Positions 49,223-62,396 of a stretch of 64,000 bases of DNA are shown here, in pieces. The DNA is from Aplysia californica (taxonomy: Eukaryota > Mollusca > Gastropoda > Aplysiida > Aplysiidae): positions 486,760 through 550,759 of the forward strand of contig NW_004797467.1 in assembly GCF_000002075.1 (NCBI RefSeq). Direction: 5' to 3'. The notes beneath the pieces were generated by a model, which searched no databases, was not told the origin of the DNA, and saw only the letters and a program-made list of their open reading frames with translations. Each line of letters begins with the position of its first letter. The first letter of the stretch is position 1. A program made the translations under genes and the position numbers.

Positions 49223-51189
49223 CTTGTCACCAGTTATTGGAAAGCAGCCAAAATGATGCAACTGTGAAGTGTCCGTGTTATCAATGCTTCACAAAGTAAG
49301 ACAAACAAACATCAAAGAGAATGACATCACCAAGGATTCACCATAAATGAATTTTTTTTTACTTGTATAAGTAGTAATAAATATAAGTGGTGAACAGTAT
49401 TTCCTTCATGTCTTAGATACCATTACGGAGCATGTACAGAACACAGGGGAAAACATCTGCCTCTCTCGCCCGAACGCAATTCACTTTCAGACAAGCGAGA
49501 TGCTCAACTCTAAGGGCAGATACAGAAATATGTACAAGACTCGGATGAGATTAAAGCAATTGTAGTTTTACCTTCTCACCAAATAACCATCAATGTTAAA
49601 AATAAACAATTTCTTTGTGATGACAATGCAGAGCTTCCAAACAGATATGGCAAAATGAAAGCAAAGCTGTAAAGAGAATAAACTCAGCAGAACTTCAATT
49701 CCACTGGCTACTGAGTTGGGGATTTGATGAATGGCAAAGGTGAGCCCAAATCAGGTTTTTAAAAATAGCAGTAACGTACATATATAACACGATCTTATGA
49801 GTTTGGATAGGCCAAATATACACGTAAAAATACACATATTGCATATCTAAATCTCATTCATCTAGTATCAGAAAAGATTCTTCAAAAACAGCTTCTTCAA
49901 GTCCACTCACAGTACAAAAATCCTTGAATAGCAAAAAGTTTTATTAAAACAAACTTCTACCCTACCCAAATAAAGCACTAAAATGAATGACATTCTACAG
50001 AAGTTAATGAAAAACACTTAACTAAAAACTTTGTGCAGCAAACAAGTAACAGTTCAAGTCCACAGTGGAAAAATGATAAGAAGTCACAAATCTGAAATTA
50101 TCAAACTATCTATCGCCACTAAAATGTGCACCGCTTTCATTCATAGTTTGCTCTCAAAAACTGGTAAAAAACCTCAGGCCTAAGTTAGACAACAGAGCTT
50201 TCCTTAAAAGTTACAAAAGAAAAATGATCCCAGTATAGTGTTTTAACCTCTTTATAATCATTTCTCTGCACTTGAAAATGTAACGTTGATCATTTTTCCA
50301 TTGTGGTTTTCAATTATTCTACCTACTAGGAAATTCATAACGGAACACTGCCAGCTTAGAGCTGAAGTCATGTATCGTGATTTTGAACAGGAATTTCTTT
50401 TTCAGAAACTCAAGGAGCACAACAAGCCCCACCTGCCAATGTGTCCTCGATGAAGGCCTTTGTGAGAACAAAGTTTGTTATGTCCAATATGAGAGAAACA
50501 TATAAAAAGCTGATTACATGATTTTTCAACCCGAATATTGTTGAAAAAGAGATCCAAATCAAAATTTTAAAAGGGTAAAAATTCATTAGCTGCAGCACCT
50601 TTAGTGACAAAGTATATCAAAATAGTACAGACAAAATATCCTGTTAGTAAATTTAAGAAGAAGAAATTCAAATACCGCTGAGCACCCATTTTGTCATAAA
50701 GTATAAAGCCTTCCAAGTATTCAAAATCCTGAAAATACAGATTTAACTAAGATTGACTTTAAAGTAATAATGAATCTGTTCTTTTCAACAGCTGAAAGGG
50801 TTTCTCAAACCATGACACATGACAAAGGCTCTTTGCGAACTACACACATTGTCGATGTTGCAAGAAGAAGTCACTAAGAGCCTGCTGCACGCTGCACAGG
50901 GTGATTTATAAAACAATCAGTTACTCCTTTTTTCCAGGGACAAGGATAACACAGTTCTCACACAACTGATCCATTCCTGTGGCATGCTAGATATTCATAA
51001 ATCATTCAACAGTCATAAGATAGAAAGTGGGTCAGGCTTTGTACAAAAATCCATACAAGCAAGCAATTTTACTACAAGTACTGAGAACTAGAGGAGGAAA
51101 AAAAGCTTCCTTCAACTATACTGATGACAATAAAACTCGGAGAAAATAGTGTTGAGTCATAATCTACAGCCACTGTAAATGTTTTACAC

Positions 51190-51295
51190 CCCCGTCAACA
51201 AAATTTAGATCACTTAAGAGGCACGCTGCTTCAAGCTTGCCTTTTAAGGGCTAACCTATGATGAGTTGGATCTAGCATCCCAACAGACACACACG
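51190..51295 (-). mobile_element. tRNA-related SINE, core family A, fragment
   Basis: The 3' end CACCCCCGTCAACAAAATTT (plus-strand reading), then GAGGCACGCTGCTTCAAGC, matches the copies at 55725 and 61945. Confidence 0.5.
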
Positions 51296-51312
51296 AGGGT
51301 GGGGTGGGGGGG

Positions 51313-51412
51313 NNNNNNNNNNNNNNNNNNNNNNNNNNNNNNNNNNNNNNNNNNNNNNNNNNNNNNNNNNNNNNNNNNNNNNNNNNNNNNNNNNNNNNNN
51401 NNNNNNNNNNNN
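51313..51412. other. Assembly gap (100 N)
   Basis: Exactly 100 N, the usual placeholder length for a gap of unknown size. It is flanked on both sides by G-runs, which probably caused the sequencing failure. Confidence 0.99.
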
Positions 51413-53054
51413 GGGGGGGGATGGGATTATTCGATTTAAAAAACTTCCCCCACATGAATAGAACTAATATTATCTGCATGCGATTGAGATGAGCCTAATA
51501 GTGACATCGACAATGAATAAAAGCAGAAAGAGTACAACGCACACACGCACTAGTCACCTGCCTAAAAAGGAAACAGACAAGAGCAAACTCTCACAATTTC
51601 TGTCTAACCAAAAAGAGAAGTGTGAAACTTTAAACAGACCAGGATTGGTCATTTCAAAGAACTTCAACAACAGTGAACACTAACACACAAACACAGGTAC
51701 TCAAGGCTGATTTCGACTGTACGTTAAACACAGGAACGCGACTTTTTTTCTTTTTTTTTTTCTTCTTTCTCCCTCTGCTTTACCAAGGATGTGACCAATA
51801 TAAATACATAGGCCTACTAAAAAGAAACATGTATTTTCTCTGAAAGTTTAACACACTGAGCAATCTGAGAGTTACTGAAAGACAAAAAAAAATAACCACA
51901 AAAAAAAAAACCCATTTGCTTGACTCGGAACAAATTCACAAAATCTTGACTCAACTGCACATCCTATCAAATTACAGTCATAAATATGGAAACGGACAAC
52001 AACATCAATTAAAGGGTTTCATAATAATAATAATCATAATAATTTTTGTCTACATAAAGAAAGCCAATATGTCTCATAATAACATCTCAAAAATGACATT
52101 CCCATTTGCCCCCAAGTCCTTTTTTGAAATTTAAAGAAAATAATGAGAACCATGACCTAGATACTCTTTTTTTTTTTTCCATTAAAAACTAAGAAGGAAA
52201 TAACGAAGCAAAATGAAACTCCAATGTAAGAGCCTCCTTGGTGTTTTCATTCAAATAAATGCCCTATCTTGAAATCTGAAACCCAAAGAAACTGACTCGG
52301 GTGACAAATTACGCTGACTATATATTTGCCTGCCACTTTCATGATAATCTGCCTGCCACTATTATGACATCTGAAAAACGATGACAAAAAAGAAAAAAAA
52401 TCTCCAGCTCCAATTTTATCACTATTTCTTAATTTGGTTTGATCAGAAGTAAAAGTTTTGATTTTGTACGATGCAAACACAAATATGTACATGTAAGCTT
52501 ACATTAAATATCAAATCAATTTTTACTGTCGTAATGTTTAATACTAAAAATAACCAGGCTGTGCTATCAATAAATGAACGATTGTCTCCTATACTACTAT
52601 AGGGCTGTGGGCATTTAGAAATCATCATGTCCAGAGGTTTAACTCTGTGCAAAAAAAAGAAACCCCCTAGTGATTCCACCATAAAGTCTGTCTCTGGTTG
52701 TCCTAGGGACCAGCTTACAGAATAATATATTGCAAGTAAAATGTATTTTGAACAGAGCTTGGGTGAGACGTATGTTCCTGTCCTTGTCTAAACTAAACTG
52801 TACAGATTAATAAACAAGCATGAAACGTATATCTATATATCTATAATGAGATTAGCTTGTTCCGTCTTACTGAATCAATTGAATATTTTCTAGATTAATA
52901 ATTTAATCTTCACAACAACAAAAAACCCAGATCTTCTTCACGATACTCTGCAAGAAAAAAGTACATCACTAGTGTCCAACTTTCACCATGAGCATGCGTC
53001 AACACATTGATTTTCAGAAAAGTTTTTTAAAAAACTTACTTACATGCTTATTTT

Positions 53055-53447
53055 GTTTTAGTGTTTTACAGCACTTGCAACGCAATAAGGTCATATAAGT
53101 GCCGAATATTACAGGTATTTCAAGAGAGTAACAAACACAAAATAGAAGGGGGAGAAAGGACGATGGATGTTCGATAGGGAAGAAGAATCAAACTACACCA
53201 GAGCACCCGCCAATCACCCACTCCTTCTTTCCTAATGTCAACCATAATAAGCCAAAAATATCATGTAGAGTATTCTGTGGGTGACTGGCAGTGTTCTTGT
53301 GTGGTTTACTCCTTCTTTCCTATCAAACATCTATGATCCTTAGCTCTCCTCCTATTTTTCATTCATCCCTCTCTAGTAGCATCCCTAATCTTTGGCTCTG
53401 ATACAACCTATTTGTGTTGTAAGTGCTGTAAAACTCTAACTAAAACT
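53055..53447. repeat. Two R1 copies in inverted orientation
   Basis: A plus copy (53055-53222) and a minus copy (53278-53447) are separated by about 55 bases. Transcripts across it could fold into a long hairpin of moderate identity. Confidence 0.7.
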
Positions 53448-54103
53448 TGACAAAGGGTGTTCTTTTCATTAATTATAATGTCAGGGACGTACATTAATTA
53501 TGGTTAATGAATAACAGAGTTTGGGACACTCCCAAAAAAGTGTCTAACCTCAATTTGTCAGATACACAGTCAAACACTTTTGAAACAACTCATTTATCGG
53601 TCCCCTAAATTAACCTACCAGCTGATGGATTGATCCTTTAGAAAGAAAGCCCAAACGCAGGTAAGATAAATATTTTTCACTGACACTTTATGGTACAAAA
53701 TTCAGTTACATCCATTAGAGGGTCTTGTCATCAACAATGAGTCCGTAACAATTTTCAAAAGAAAAGTTTAAAATCCCACCAGCCGCTCATTTATTGACGG
53801 GTACAAAATCCCCTCATAATAGGATGACGTTGAACATCCAAACCTGTCTTTACATAATCAGGCTCGTACGGAGACCTCTACTCTTAATTAAGGAAACAGA
53901 CTAGATCCACATATTTGCCAGTCCTAACATCCTTGTGAATGTGTTTTAAAAGGCAGGTTATTGAAGTATATATGGGTGTATGAAGTATTTGGGTTAACTT
54001 TCTATCGTCACATCCGTAGCCTCTATACTGTACTGATAAATAGATAGAACTATCCGAAGAACAAAAATAATACTAAAACTAATACTAATATATGTTATGA
54101 TAA

Positions 54104-54245
54104 TAGTAATAATAATAATAATAATAATAGTAAATCACTGCTTGACAGAATACTCAGAAACATTCTTGGCTTCCCAGGAAGCATACAGTGCAAGCAACTG
54201 ATTAAGCACTCCAACACTAACACACTGACAAGACCTTTCGCTGTC
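54104..54245 (-). mobile_element. SINE family B, 3' part
   Basis: An AAT tail followed by CCAGGAAGCATACAGTGCAA and ACACTGACAAGACCTTTCGC, matching the 38908-39264 SINE (CTGGGAAGCATACAGTGCAA). The tRNA head is lost. Confidence 0.65.
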
Positions 54246-55228
54246 TATAATACAAAACAGATTGATTGCCATAATGCTGATGTGTAACAAACCAGATCAG
54301 AAGATGGAAAGAACACACGATTATATTTAAAATGCCTAATTCAAAAGTTATAATGCTTAGTATTGCAGTGATTAAAAAAAAAAAATAAAGCTCATTATTC
54401 ACAAACTTATCTTTACACTCCAGAGTGAAAAATGTTTTAAGCATAAACACTCAAAAAACAATGACTTTCACCATCCAAAAACCACCAGAAAATGATCCAC
54501 TCTAGCACCAGAGGAAAAAAAAAGCATCCCTTTTCACACACACACAAAATGTCCTTACTAATTAATAATATACCCACAGAAAATGAACATCACATATAAA
54601 ATATTTTTCCACTATCCCTGCAATACAATTTTCTTTTTTTTTTCAAATCTCCATGACTGAATCTCCGACACTGGAAGTTCATGCAGCAGAATCAGTGAAG
54701 GAACTACTTACTTATCAAGATTCCAGTATAATGAAGAGTAACTGACGTTTATCAAAAGCTTATGGGACAAAGAGTACAATCTTCATTCTTTCAAATTTTG
54801 AACGAAGACGTGATCACCGGATGTATTAAAACAACAAAAAAAGCTAAAAAAGTTCAGGCAGTAAAAAGATTTGATAAATTTTTTTTTTTAAACGAACACA
54901 ATGCACATGCATAAAAATATACAAAGGGCTTTGTGACAAGACACGTAATATCCAGAAAGTGGTACAAATGTAGATGAGGCTAATTATTTGAGCCACAGCA
55001 TGCAAGCAAGCTGTTGAAAAAAACAAAAAACAACCTTTGGTCACAGCACGCTTTGGGACGTACGTTAATATTTTAAAACAGTAAAGATTTAAGATCCCGC
55101 TCAGATTTAAGATCTCGGTTGCAATCTATACCGAAAAAACCCCCCCAGAAGTTCGAATATATAGGAGAAAAACCATTTTGTCACAAAGCCCTTCTTATGT
55201 TTTGGGACTGGTTTTGACTCTTGCCTTC

Positions 55229-55273
55229 AATAAAAACAACAACAACAGCAACAACAACAACAACAGCAACGAC
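55229..55273. repeat. (CAA)n with CAG interruptions
   Basis: About 45 bases of AACAACAACAGC-type trinucleotide repeat. Confidence 0.9.
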
Positions 55274-55724
55274 TTCAACACTGAGTCTGAACAGCCTCAA
55301 ATGTGTAAAAGGAGGCTGTCCCCCCTCTCAAGAATTCATTTCTCTGGGTCGCGGATAGGCGCTACAGAAAGATTATCACCGACTGCGTCGACCCTTTAGT
55401 TCGTCGGCCACAAGATACACACAAAACAGCAACAACAACAAGAAGCAAGAAGCCGAGAGAGAGGTGTCCCACAGCAGTGTCGTGGCAAGGGTTTTGGCAG
55501 AAATGTCCACACGACAAAAGAGAGAGGTACACGGTACACGTCGTGTTTCGTCAGCACCCAGGTGGATGATGCAGAACTTGGAACTAAGGCATCACACGGA
55601 CATGGCAGTAACTGTTGTGAGCGCGGAACATTGGTCAGCAGATGGTGGTGGGTGTCTTGGTTTTGAGTGCAAAAAAAAAAACAGTGGAAGAGACAAGGAT
55701 TAGATAGTAATTGTACGTATTTTA

Positions 55725-55835
55725 CACCCCCATCGCCACAATTTAGATCATTTAGGAGGCCGATTGCTTCAGCCCTGCCACGCAGGGCTAACCCCGACTG
55801 AGAGGGATACTAGATTATCTACATCCAAGCAAACA
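55725..55835 (-). mobile_element. tRNA-related SINE, core family A, fragment
   Basis: Plus-strand reading CACCCCCATCGCCACAATTT, then TTAGGAGGCCGATTGCTTCA and GCAGGGCTAACCCCGACTGA. This is the clearest copy of the core. Confidence 0.55.
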
Positions 55836-57956
55836 GATGGAAATAATGGAGAAAAAAAATAAACGTCCCCTATCTGCATGAAACCAAGGTTTTCTGTGAG
55901 TGACGGTGAAAAGCCAAACCAATACACCACAGACGGTGGTCAACATCTTCATCAAGAATACCTCCGTCTTGACCAGAGAAACCACTGCAGTAGTTACAGG
56001 TTCAACTAGTCACAACACAGCTTACATCAATATTATATCATTACCATACTACAGTGAACAAGTATTGTTGTGTAACATTCTAAGAATAAAATATCTCTTC
56101 CTTTACAAACAAAATGTTGAAAATTCTCCACACAGCGCGTATGATGAAATCACAAACACAATAATACCATCTAAAACACAACCAAAGCAAAGCAAGTATG
56201 TAAAACATAAAGCAGATGAAAAATGCTCTTTCTAACATTTAAAGCAAACCATTCAAGAAAACAGAAACATATTCAACAAATATAGATAATGTATGTGAAA
56301 GTACAATCGGCTGATTTTGATAGGTGCAATAACCATCGGATCAAATGCGCTTGTTCATAAATATATGCCATCTCTGTCTATGAAAACATCTGTTAATACT
56401 TGGAGTTTGAGTAGAGATTTGTACATGACACAGCAATTTTGCCCTGGCAAAAAACTAGACAAAGAGAAACAAAAGAGGAATAAGAAAGATGCAGGACCTA
56501 CAAAAGGAGTCCTCTGACCACCCTTATTAAACTCAAGTCTCATGAAAAATTTAACATTTATGTTTAATATACACTGACTCTGACATGTCGATGAAAATAA
56601 AAATGTGGAGAGAAGGAAGCTGCACTTGAGCATTTTGCTGTTTGCGCCAGTCCCAATACTATAATAAAAACAATGAAACAGATAGAACAACTTTCAGAAA
56701 AAGACGAAGAGGGCAGTTTAGAGACAGACAGCGCTAGAAAAGGAAGAGACCACGATTATATTCTAGGACTAGGAGTATTTTGTCTGTCTAGCAAGTGTGC
56801 AGCAGGCACCACTGTGTGTTCACAGCTGAAAGAGATTGCGTTGTATTGGTCTAAGAGATCAAGAGATGACAATAGCTTTCGCGGATGGGGCTACATGTGA
56901 CCATTAAACATTTCATGCATTGTTCAGACAATACTATAACAGTTTGGAGAAAAGCTATATCATTCTTTTAACTTTTATCCCAGTCAAATTCTGTAAGTCA
57001 TCCTAAAGAAATGTGGGAGCTTTTTATCCACTCAACAAAACAGTAAATTATATATCATGTTATCTGACTTTTTTCATTGGTTTCTCTTTGCACTCAGTTA
57101 CGTGAAAACTGATAATCAGACTATCACTACAAAGACAAAAAATTGCATTCATTCTATTGCACAGCTAACCACAATAAAAGAAATAACTGATTACATCATG
57201 TGCCGTACAGTCTACAATCTGCAATAATCATACCAATGGGCTTATCAATAGCATTTGAGATAGACGCATTACGAATAATAGAACAGCTAGTTCCACAAAG
57301 ACAGCTGTGACAACAACAGATTTATCGTTCAGCTTATTCCGTAAAGCCACAGGAAATACTAGACAAGTTGTGACCACTGACAGCTGAATATGAAACACAA
57401 TATAATATATAGCTGAATATTTTTTTTGAAAACAACTAACACACATATCATGTTGACACAGCAAAAGCTGTAGCACATGGGGAGGGGTGGGGGAGGAGGA
57501 GGGATGTACCCCACAAAGGATAAGGTAGCTGGGTTTGGAAGACCACATACATATTTTGATCAGTCTTAATGCTTACCGTACTGCTCTTGGTAGCCACAAA
57601 GATTGCCTGAACAGAATGACAAGTCTTGCAACTGGTCAAATTGAGGAACACATCACTGAAGACCCCACTCTAAAATTCCCTTGAGGATATTTAACAATTC
57701 TTTTAAACACCACATTCGATTTTTGTGCACAAAATATTTCAGATTTGAACATGGTCAGTCCATTTCCAGATCATGATAAGAAAATTCTTCTCTTCAGCAA
57801 GGGTTGATTTCAGATAGAGTGAATACCAAAAACATTTTTTTTTTAAAATCCCCCCAAAATTTTTTAAACCCCCCCCCCCCCAACTACACAAAAAAACAAC
57901 CAAAAAAAACCTCCAACACCCACAAATTCAAGTTGAATGCATTTGTAACATATTAA

Positions 57957-60900
57957 CCCATTCCTGACTGCATACAAGAATACTCGTATCCATGTAGCCA
58001 CCGGACTAGGAGAAAATTCGAATCTCGATAGCGTCTCTCCAACTCTTGCTCCAGTCCACTATATCCATGTTTTTGAAAACTATTATCAGAGTTACCGTTT
58101 GTGCACTTCCTCCTGCTAAATTTGGGAGTTTGGAGAGAAATCAGGTTGATTTTGAGCGTGAAAGATGGCAAGACAGCGTCTGTTTACAACCGACGATGTT
58201 CGTCAAGAAATTTACATGGACTCAGAGAGCAAAGATAGCAATAGCAGTAAAGGGGATGATCGCGAGTTTGATCTAGATGCAGATTATAGTTTGCCCTCGA
58301 CAAGTGCTGAACCTAGTACTAGCTGTAGTAGTAGTACAACTAGTAGAGCCGATACTGACAGTGAATCTGGGGACCAGCAAAGTCTACAAGAAGACGAACA
58401 GCCACCACTAGCAAGTCGTCAAGGTGTAAAAAGGGGGCGTGGCAGAGCTCAGAGACCTCAAGTCACTTCGGATGACGTGTGGCTTGTACCTAACTCTCCA
58501 GATGGACTCCTCACGAAAATGCCACCATTTGAAAAGCAAAGTTCTGTTGGTCTACTTGAAGAAATCCCAAATCACAGATGAAGAAGATGTGAGGAGATAC
58601 TTTGATACGTTCGTCGGTGATGAAATATTCCAGCTTTCCGCAACAGAAACAAACAGGAACATTATGCTGCACAAGTGAAAGCTCACAAACCAGACTGCTA
58701 CTACCTAAAGGACTGGAAAGACACCACGGTAGGTGAGATGCGGATTATGGTGGCCCTCCTCATCGCCATGGGTCTTGTGTCAAAGCCCGAGATTACCTCG
58801 TACTGGACAAAACACCCTATTTTGGATACTTCTTTCTTCCGCAAGGTAAGATTTTGAAAAACTTATAAAATTCCTTTACAAAATCTTATTGTTTGTAAAT
58901 TACCTCTTTTCATTCATAACTAGATCTAGATCTATAGTCTATAAGTATAGGCTGGGCAACATACGGGTGACAAATGTAATAATCAGTATTATCACTACTT
59001 TTTATGGGCTTACTGCCCTTACTGATCTTTCACGTAAATGTGTGAATATGATAAGGGGAAAAATGGAGATATAGATCTATGGTGTAGTCATGTTGGCTCC
59101 TCAGGAGACTGGAGATCAAATTTATGCACTGCACTATGCTTGAAGCTTCTGAACTGTATTACACTGTTTGATTCCATGTTCCTACATGCAACTCAATTTT
59201 ATCTTTCCAATTTTACATTATGTTTAGGTTCTTGTTTGACTCCCAGATGAAGCCAAGAGACCGTTTTTTCGCATTGATGGCCTTTTGGCACCTCGTCAAC
59301 AATGAAGAGCAGCCACAATGAGACACCCCTAAATATGACAAGCTCTTCAAAACACGTCCCCTGTTTTCCCATCTAAGTAACAAATTTAGCTCTGTATATT
59401 ATCCAGAGAAGGAGCTCGCTGCAGATGAATCCATGATGCCGTGGAAGGGACGCGTTTCTTTAAGGCAGTACATACCGTCAAAACCGATCAAGTACGGTAT
59501 GAAATTGTACTGCTGTTGTGAAGCCAGCAGAGGCTACATAGTGAACATGAAGTTGTACAACGGAGCTGGCACGACAGGACTTGAAACAGGCCATGGAGAG
59601 CAAGTCGTTAGGGATATGACGGCCAACTACATGGGTAATGGCCACACCATCTACATAGACTCTTTTTTTTCGACGGTCAATTTATACAAAGACTCTTTGT
59701 CAAAAAAACACCTCAGCTTGTGCCACGATCAATAGGAATAGAAAAGGCCTCCCAAAAGAAATTACATCAAAAGAGGTGTAACTGGCTAAAGGTGCCCATA
59801 CTGTGCGCCAGAGTGATCGCCTCATCGCCCTCCGCTATAATGACAGGAAAGACGTGTCACGTTCCTTTCCACTGCTCACTCAGGGGAAGTTGTAAGTACA
59901 GGAAAGATCAACTGACGCAAAACTGAGCCAGTGAAAAAAACAAAACTGATCCACAGGTACAACCAGCATATGAAAGGTGTCGACCAGCTGGACCAGAACC
60001 TGAGCTGCTACAGCTTCAACAGGAAGACGGTCAAGTGGTGGAAGCGTGTTGCAAAGCACCTCAGGCACATAGCGAAAGTGCAAGCTTTTATTCTCTACTG
60101 AAAGAGGTCATCAAAAACCATGCCTTAGTGTAAGTTCACACTCACCCCCGATCGAGAGTTTAGCCATGGGCAACACCCGTGCCATCCCAAACACAGTGAC
60201 TGAGGCCCTCCTCAAGCTCCCACTTCCCTGAGAGCATACCACCCACCAATAAGAAACTGAGGCCCACCAAGAATTGCGCTTGCTGCACCATTCCAAGCAG
60301 GGAGAAGAACAAATATGAAAGGAGGAAGGAAACGAGATTCCAGTGCATGGAATGTAAGGTTTGCACTTTGCATTGAGCCGTGCTTTCGTCTTTTCCATAC
60401 CACAGTGGATTACAAGCGGGAAATCCGCAGATACTACCAAGCAGACTAAGATGTTCTGTGAAAAGTGTACATAGTGTAATATACAGCTTCTTTTTCTGTA
60501 TTTTTGTTTCTTCTTTTTGGCTGTAGATATCTAGATCTAAATTTCTGTAGTTATTTTCAGTTTTCAGTGCTCGGTATTTTTTTTTTTTTTTTACATTTCT
60601 TAATCTGTGGTGAAATATTGTGTCTAGTGTATTATATTCAGTTGGATTACAAGACAAGTTTCCCTGGATTAGCGGCTGTAGACAACACTCCTGCCTGCTG
60701 AAAGTCAAGTAAGTGATAGCATTATTATACCTATTTCAGTTTATGACCTTTAGCGTCATTTGGGGGGGGTTCGGGTTCGTTCAGTTATTCATGGCATGTT
60801 GGTATTTGATAAAGCTTATTTTGTTTGTATTGTGCTTACAAAAACACATGCCAGCTGAAATTTTAAAAATTGAATCTCTACTTACAAAATTCTAGCTGTT

Positions 60901-61063
60901 ACAGGCAACATCTTTAATCTGTGCTTCCTGAAAATTTGAGGGTGATTGCTTTGAAAACAAAAAAGTTATTGCAGTTTTAGTCAGGGTACCTAAATTTGTG
61001 GGTGTGGCTGGAGGCAGCCGAGGTGGGTGTGTCTGCTCAGGGAGGCAACTCAGGTAGAATGGG
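57957..61063 (+). mobile_element. piggyBac-superfamily transposon, decayed but with both ends
   Basis: TTAA at 57953-57956 and 61064-61067 bracket CCCATTCCTGACTG and (minus) CCCATTCTACCTGA; the first seven bases are identical, and short ends are normal for piggyBac. A near-palindrome (GAATACTCGTATCC) lies about 20 bases inside the left end. Total length is 3107 bp. It carries one transposase gene on the plus strand. Confidence 0.85.
58165..60449 (+). pseudogene. piggyBac transposase (PGBD-like), broken
   Basis: It starts MARQRLFTTDDVRQEIY, followed by a Ser/Glu/Asp-rich N-terminal region. ITDEEDVRRYFDTFVGDEIF and TVGEMRIMVALLIAMGLV begin the catalytic region. The first Asp is in ELAADESMMPWKGR (about 59410), the second in IYIDSFFSTVNLY (about 59655), the third in YNQHMKGVDQLDQ (about 59970). 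A C-terminal Cys-rich finger (NCACC, FQCMECKVC, LCIEPCFRLFHTTVDY) ends at the TAA at 60447-60449. 58846-59246 looks like an intron: AAG/GTAAGA donor, CCCAG/ATG acceptor, joining SFFRK to MKPRDRFFALMAFWH. At least six frameshifts or stops (near 58575, 58660, 59320, 59705, 59790, 59850, 60367) make it inactive. Confidence 0.85.
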
Positions 61064-61469
61064 TTAAGCTCATCCAGACTGTCAGCTTGCTATGACACAG
61101 TCCCTTTAAAGTAAAAGGAATCCCATTTGTGTGCGAACAGAAAAAAGTGTCATCAAACTAAAGTTAGCCCTTTGAGTCCTGACATATTGAGCCTAAAAGG
61201 TCCGAGCACCTGAGTTTCAAAGGGAAAAATTTGTACATTTACACCTCATAACACTGAGGCGCACGTCCGATAAGCTACAATGTAAAGCCCCCACCCCACC
61301 CCCACCCCCACGCTGAGGTGTATGCACCAACCCATATAGCAAACCGGACTCATTAGTCCTTTTAGAGAAGGGTTCCACAGCCACTGTGCACGCACCTTGT
61401 TCCTCATTTTGTCTGGCTGTAAGACCACAGAGCTTCACCGCTTAATCACATAACAGCAAAATGGAAATA

Positions 61470-61645
61470 CAGCAAAGTCCGCTTAAATCGAAATCTGCAG
61501 GAAGCCGGATTTACTTCGGTTCAGCCAGCTTTTTGGTTTAGAGAGGTTGCTCAAATATAAGAAAAAAAACCCTCAAGGATTTTATTTTCCTACAATTTAT
61601 CACTCTTTTCGGATTCACCATGTTTCATTTAAGCGGACTTCACTG
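61470..61645. mobile_element. Pogo-like MITE, 176 bp, complete
   Basis: TA at 61468-61469 and 61646-61647. Ends CAGCAAAGTCCGCTTAAAT and (minus) CAGTGAAGTCCGCTTAAAT differ at 2 of 19 positions. It is the best copy of the family also seen at 7868 and 45484. Confidence 0.75.
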
Positions 61646-61944
61646 TAAACATTACAAGGGAAACAGGAAGTGTACATAGTCTCACATATATAGTCACACA
61701 CTCAAATAGGGTAAAGGAAAAAAGTATCACATCTCAAGCACATGAAAAGAGCAGTCATTAAAAATAAAAGTCTGGTCATACAAACACTTAATAAAATCTG
61801 AAATGGGAAATCTTCCATTGCGTCAAAGTTATCTTTCCCTCTTTGTTGTGTGCTAAGAGACAATTTCAATGAAATGACCGCACTGTCACCAACCCTGGAA
61901 CTTATCTCACACAAATCACTGTTTTGGTTGTAAACATCTTACTA

Positions 61945-62050
61945 CACCCCCATCAACATAATCTAGATTATTTAGGAGGCCAGTTGCTTTCAACCCAGCC
62001 GGTCAGACACAGCCCTGGATGAGTGGGATACAACACTGTACATAATTGAC
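61945..62050 (-). mobile_element. tRNA-related SINE, core family A, fragment
   Basis: Plus-strand reading CACCCCCATCAACATAATCT, then TTAGGAGGCCAGTTGCTTTC and GGATGAGTGGGATACAACA. The head is missing. Confidence 0.55.
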
Positions 62051-62189
62051 TGAAATCTTCTTTTTATAATAACTTTTCCAATAAACCCTTGAACTAACAC
62101 CCACCGTGTGCATGTACAGTGAAGAGCCTAAAACTTGACACCACAGAAGCCAATACAATCCAATACAATTGTCATTGTATACATTCTAT

Positions 62190-62396
62190 GCCCACTTTGA
62201 CACAATCTACATCATTTGGGAGGCAGGCTGCTTTGACCTTGCCCATCAGGGCCAATCTGGGCTGAGATGGATACAACGTCCCGATACACAGACGGAGATA
62301 CTTGATAGTACTCATACAAAAACTTTCCCATATGGGAATCGAACTCGCTTCTTCAGCACAAGGAAGCGAAGTGCCAAAACACTACACTATATATAA
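62190..62396 (-). mobile_element. tRNA-related SINE, core family A, with tRNA head
   Basis: On the minus strand, the head TATAGTGTAGTGTTTTGGCA and the B box GAGTTCGATTCCC (near 62338) precede the core (CATCTCAGCCCAGATTGGCC, CTGCCTCCCAAATGATGTAG). It is the most complete copy of the family in the window. Confidence 0.65.

Larger units (their letters stand above)
48514..57952. other. AT-rich region without a recognised gene
   Basis: No exon series, RNA gene or coding transposon was found over about 9.4 kb. It holds R1 copies (49062-49222, 53055-53222, 53278-53447), SINE fragments (51190, 54104, 55725), a 100-N gap and short simple repeats. It could be intron or long 3' UTR of a gene to the right, but nothing in the sequence proves this. 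Confidence 0.5.

Noticed and set aside
50410-50610. Minus-strand frame ending AFIEDTLAGGACCAP, preceded by a possible acceptor, as a last exon of a small GTPase-like protein
   Set aside because: No conserved upstream exon or recognisable domain could be joined to it; the Cys-Cys ending alone is too weak.
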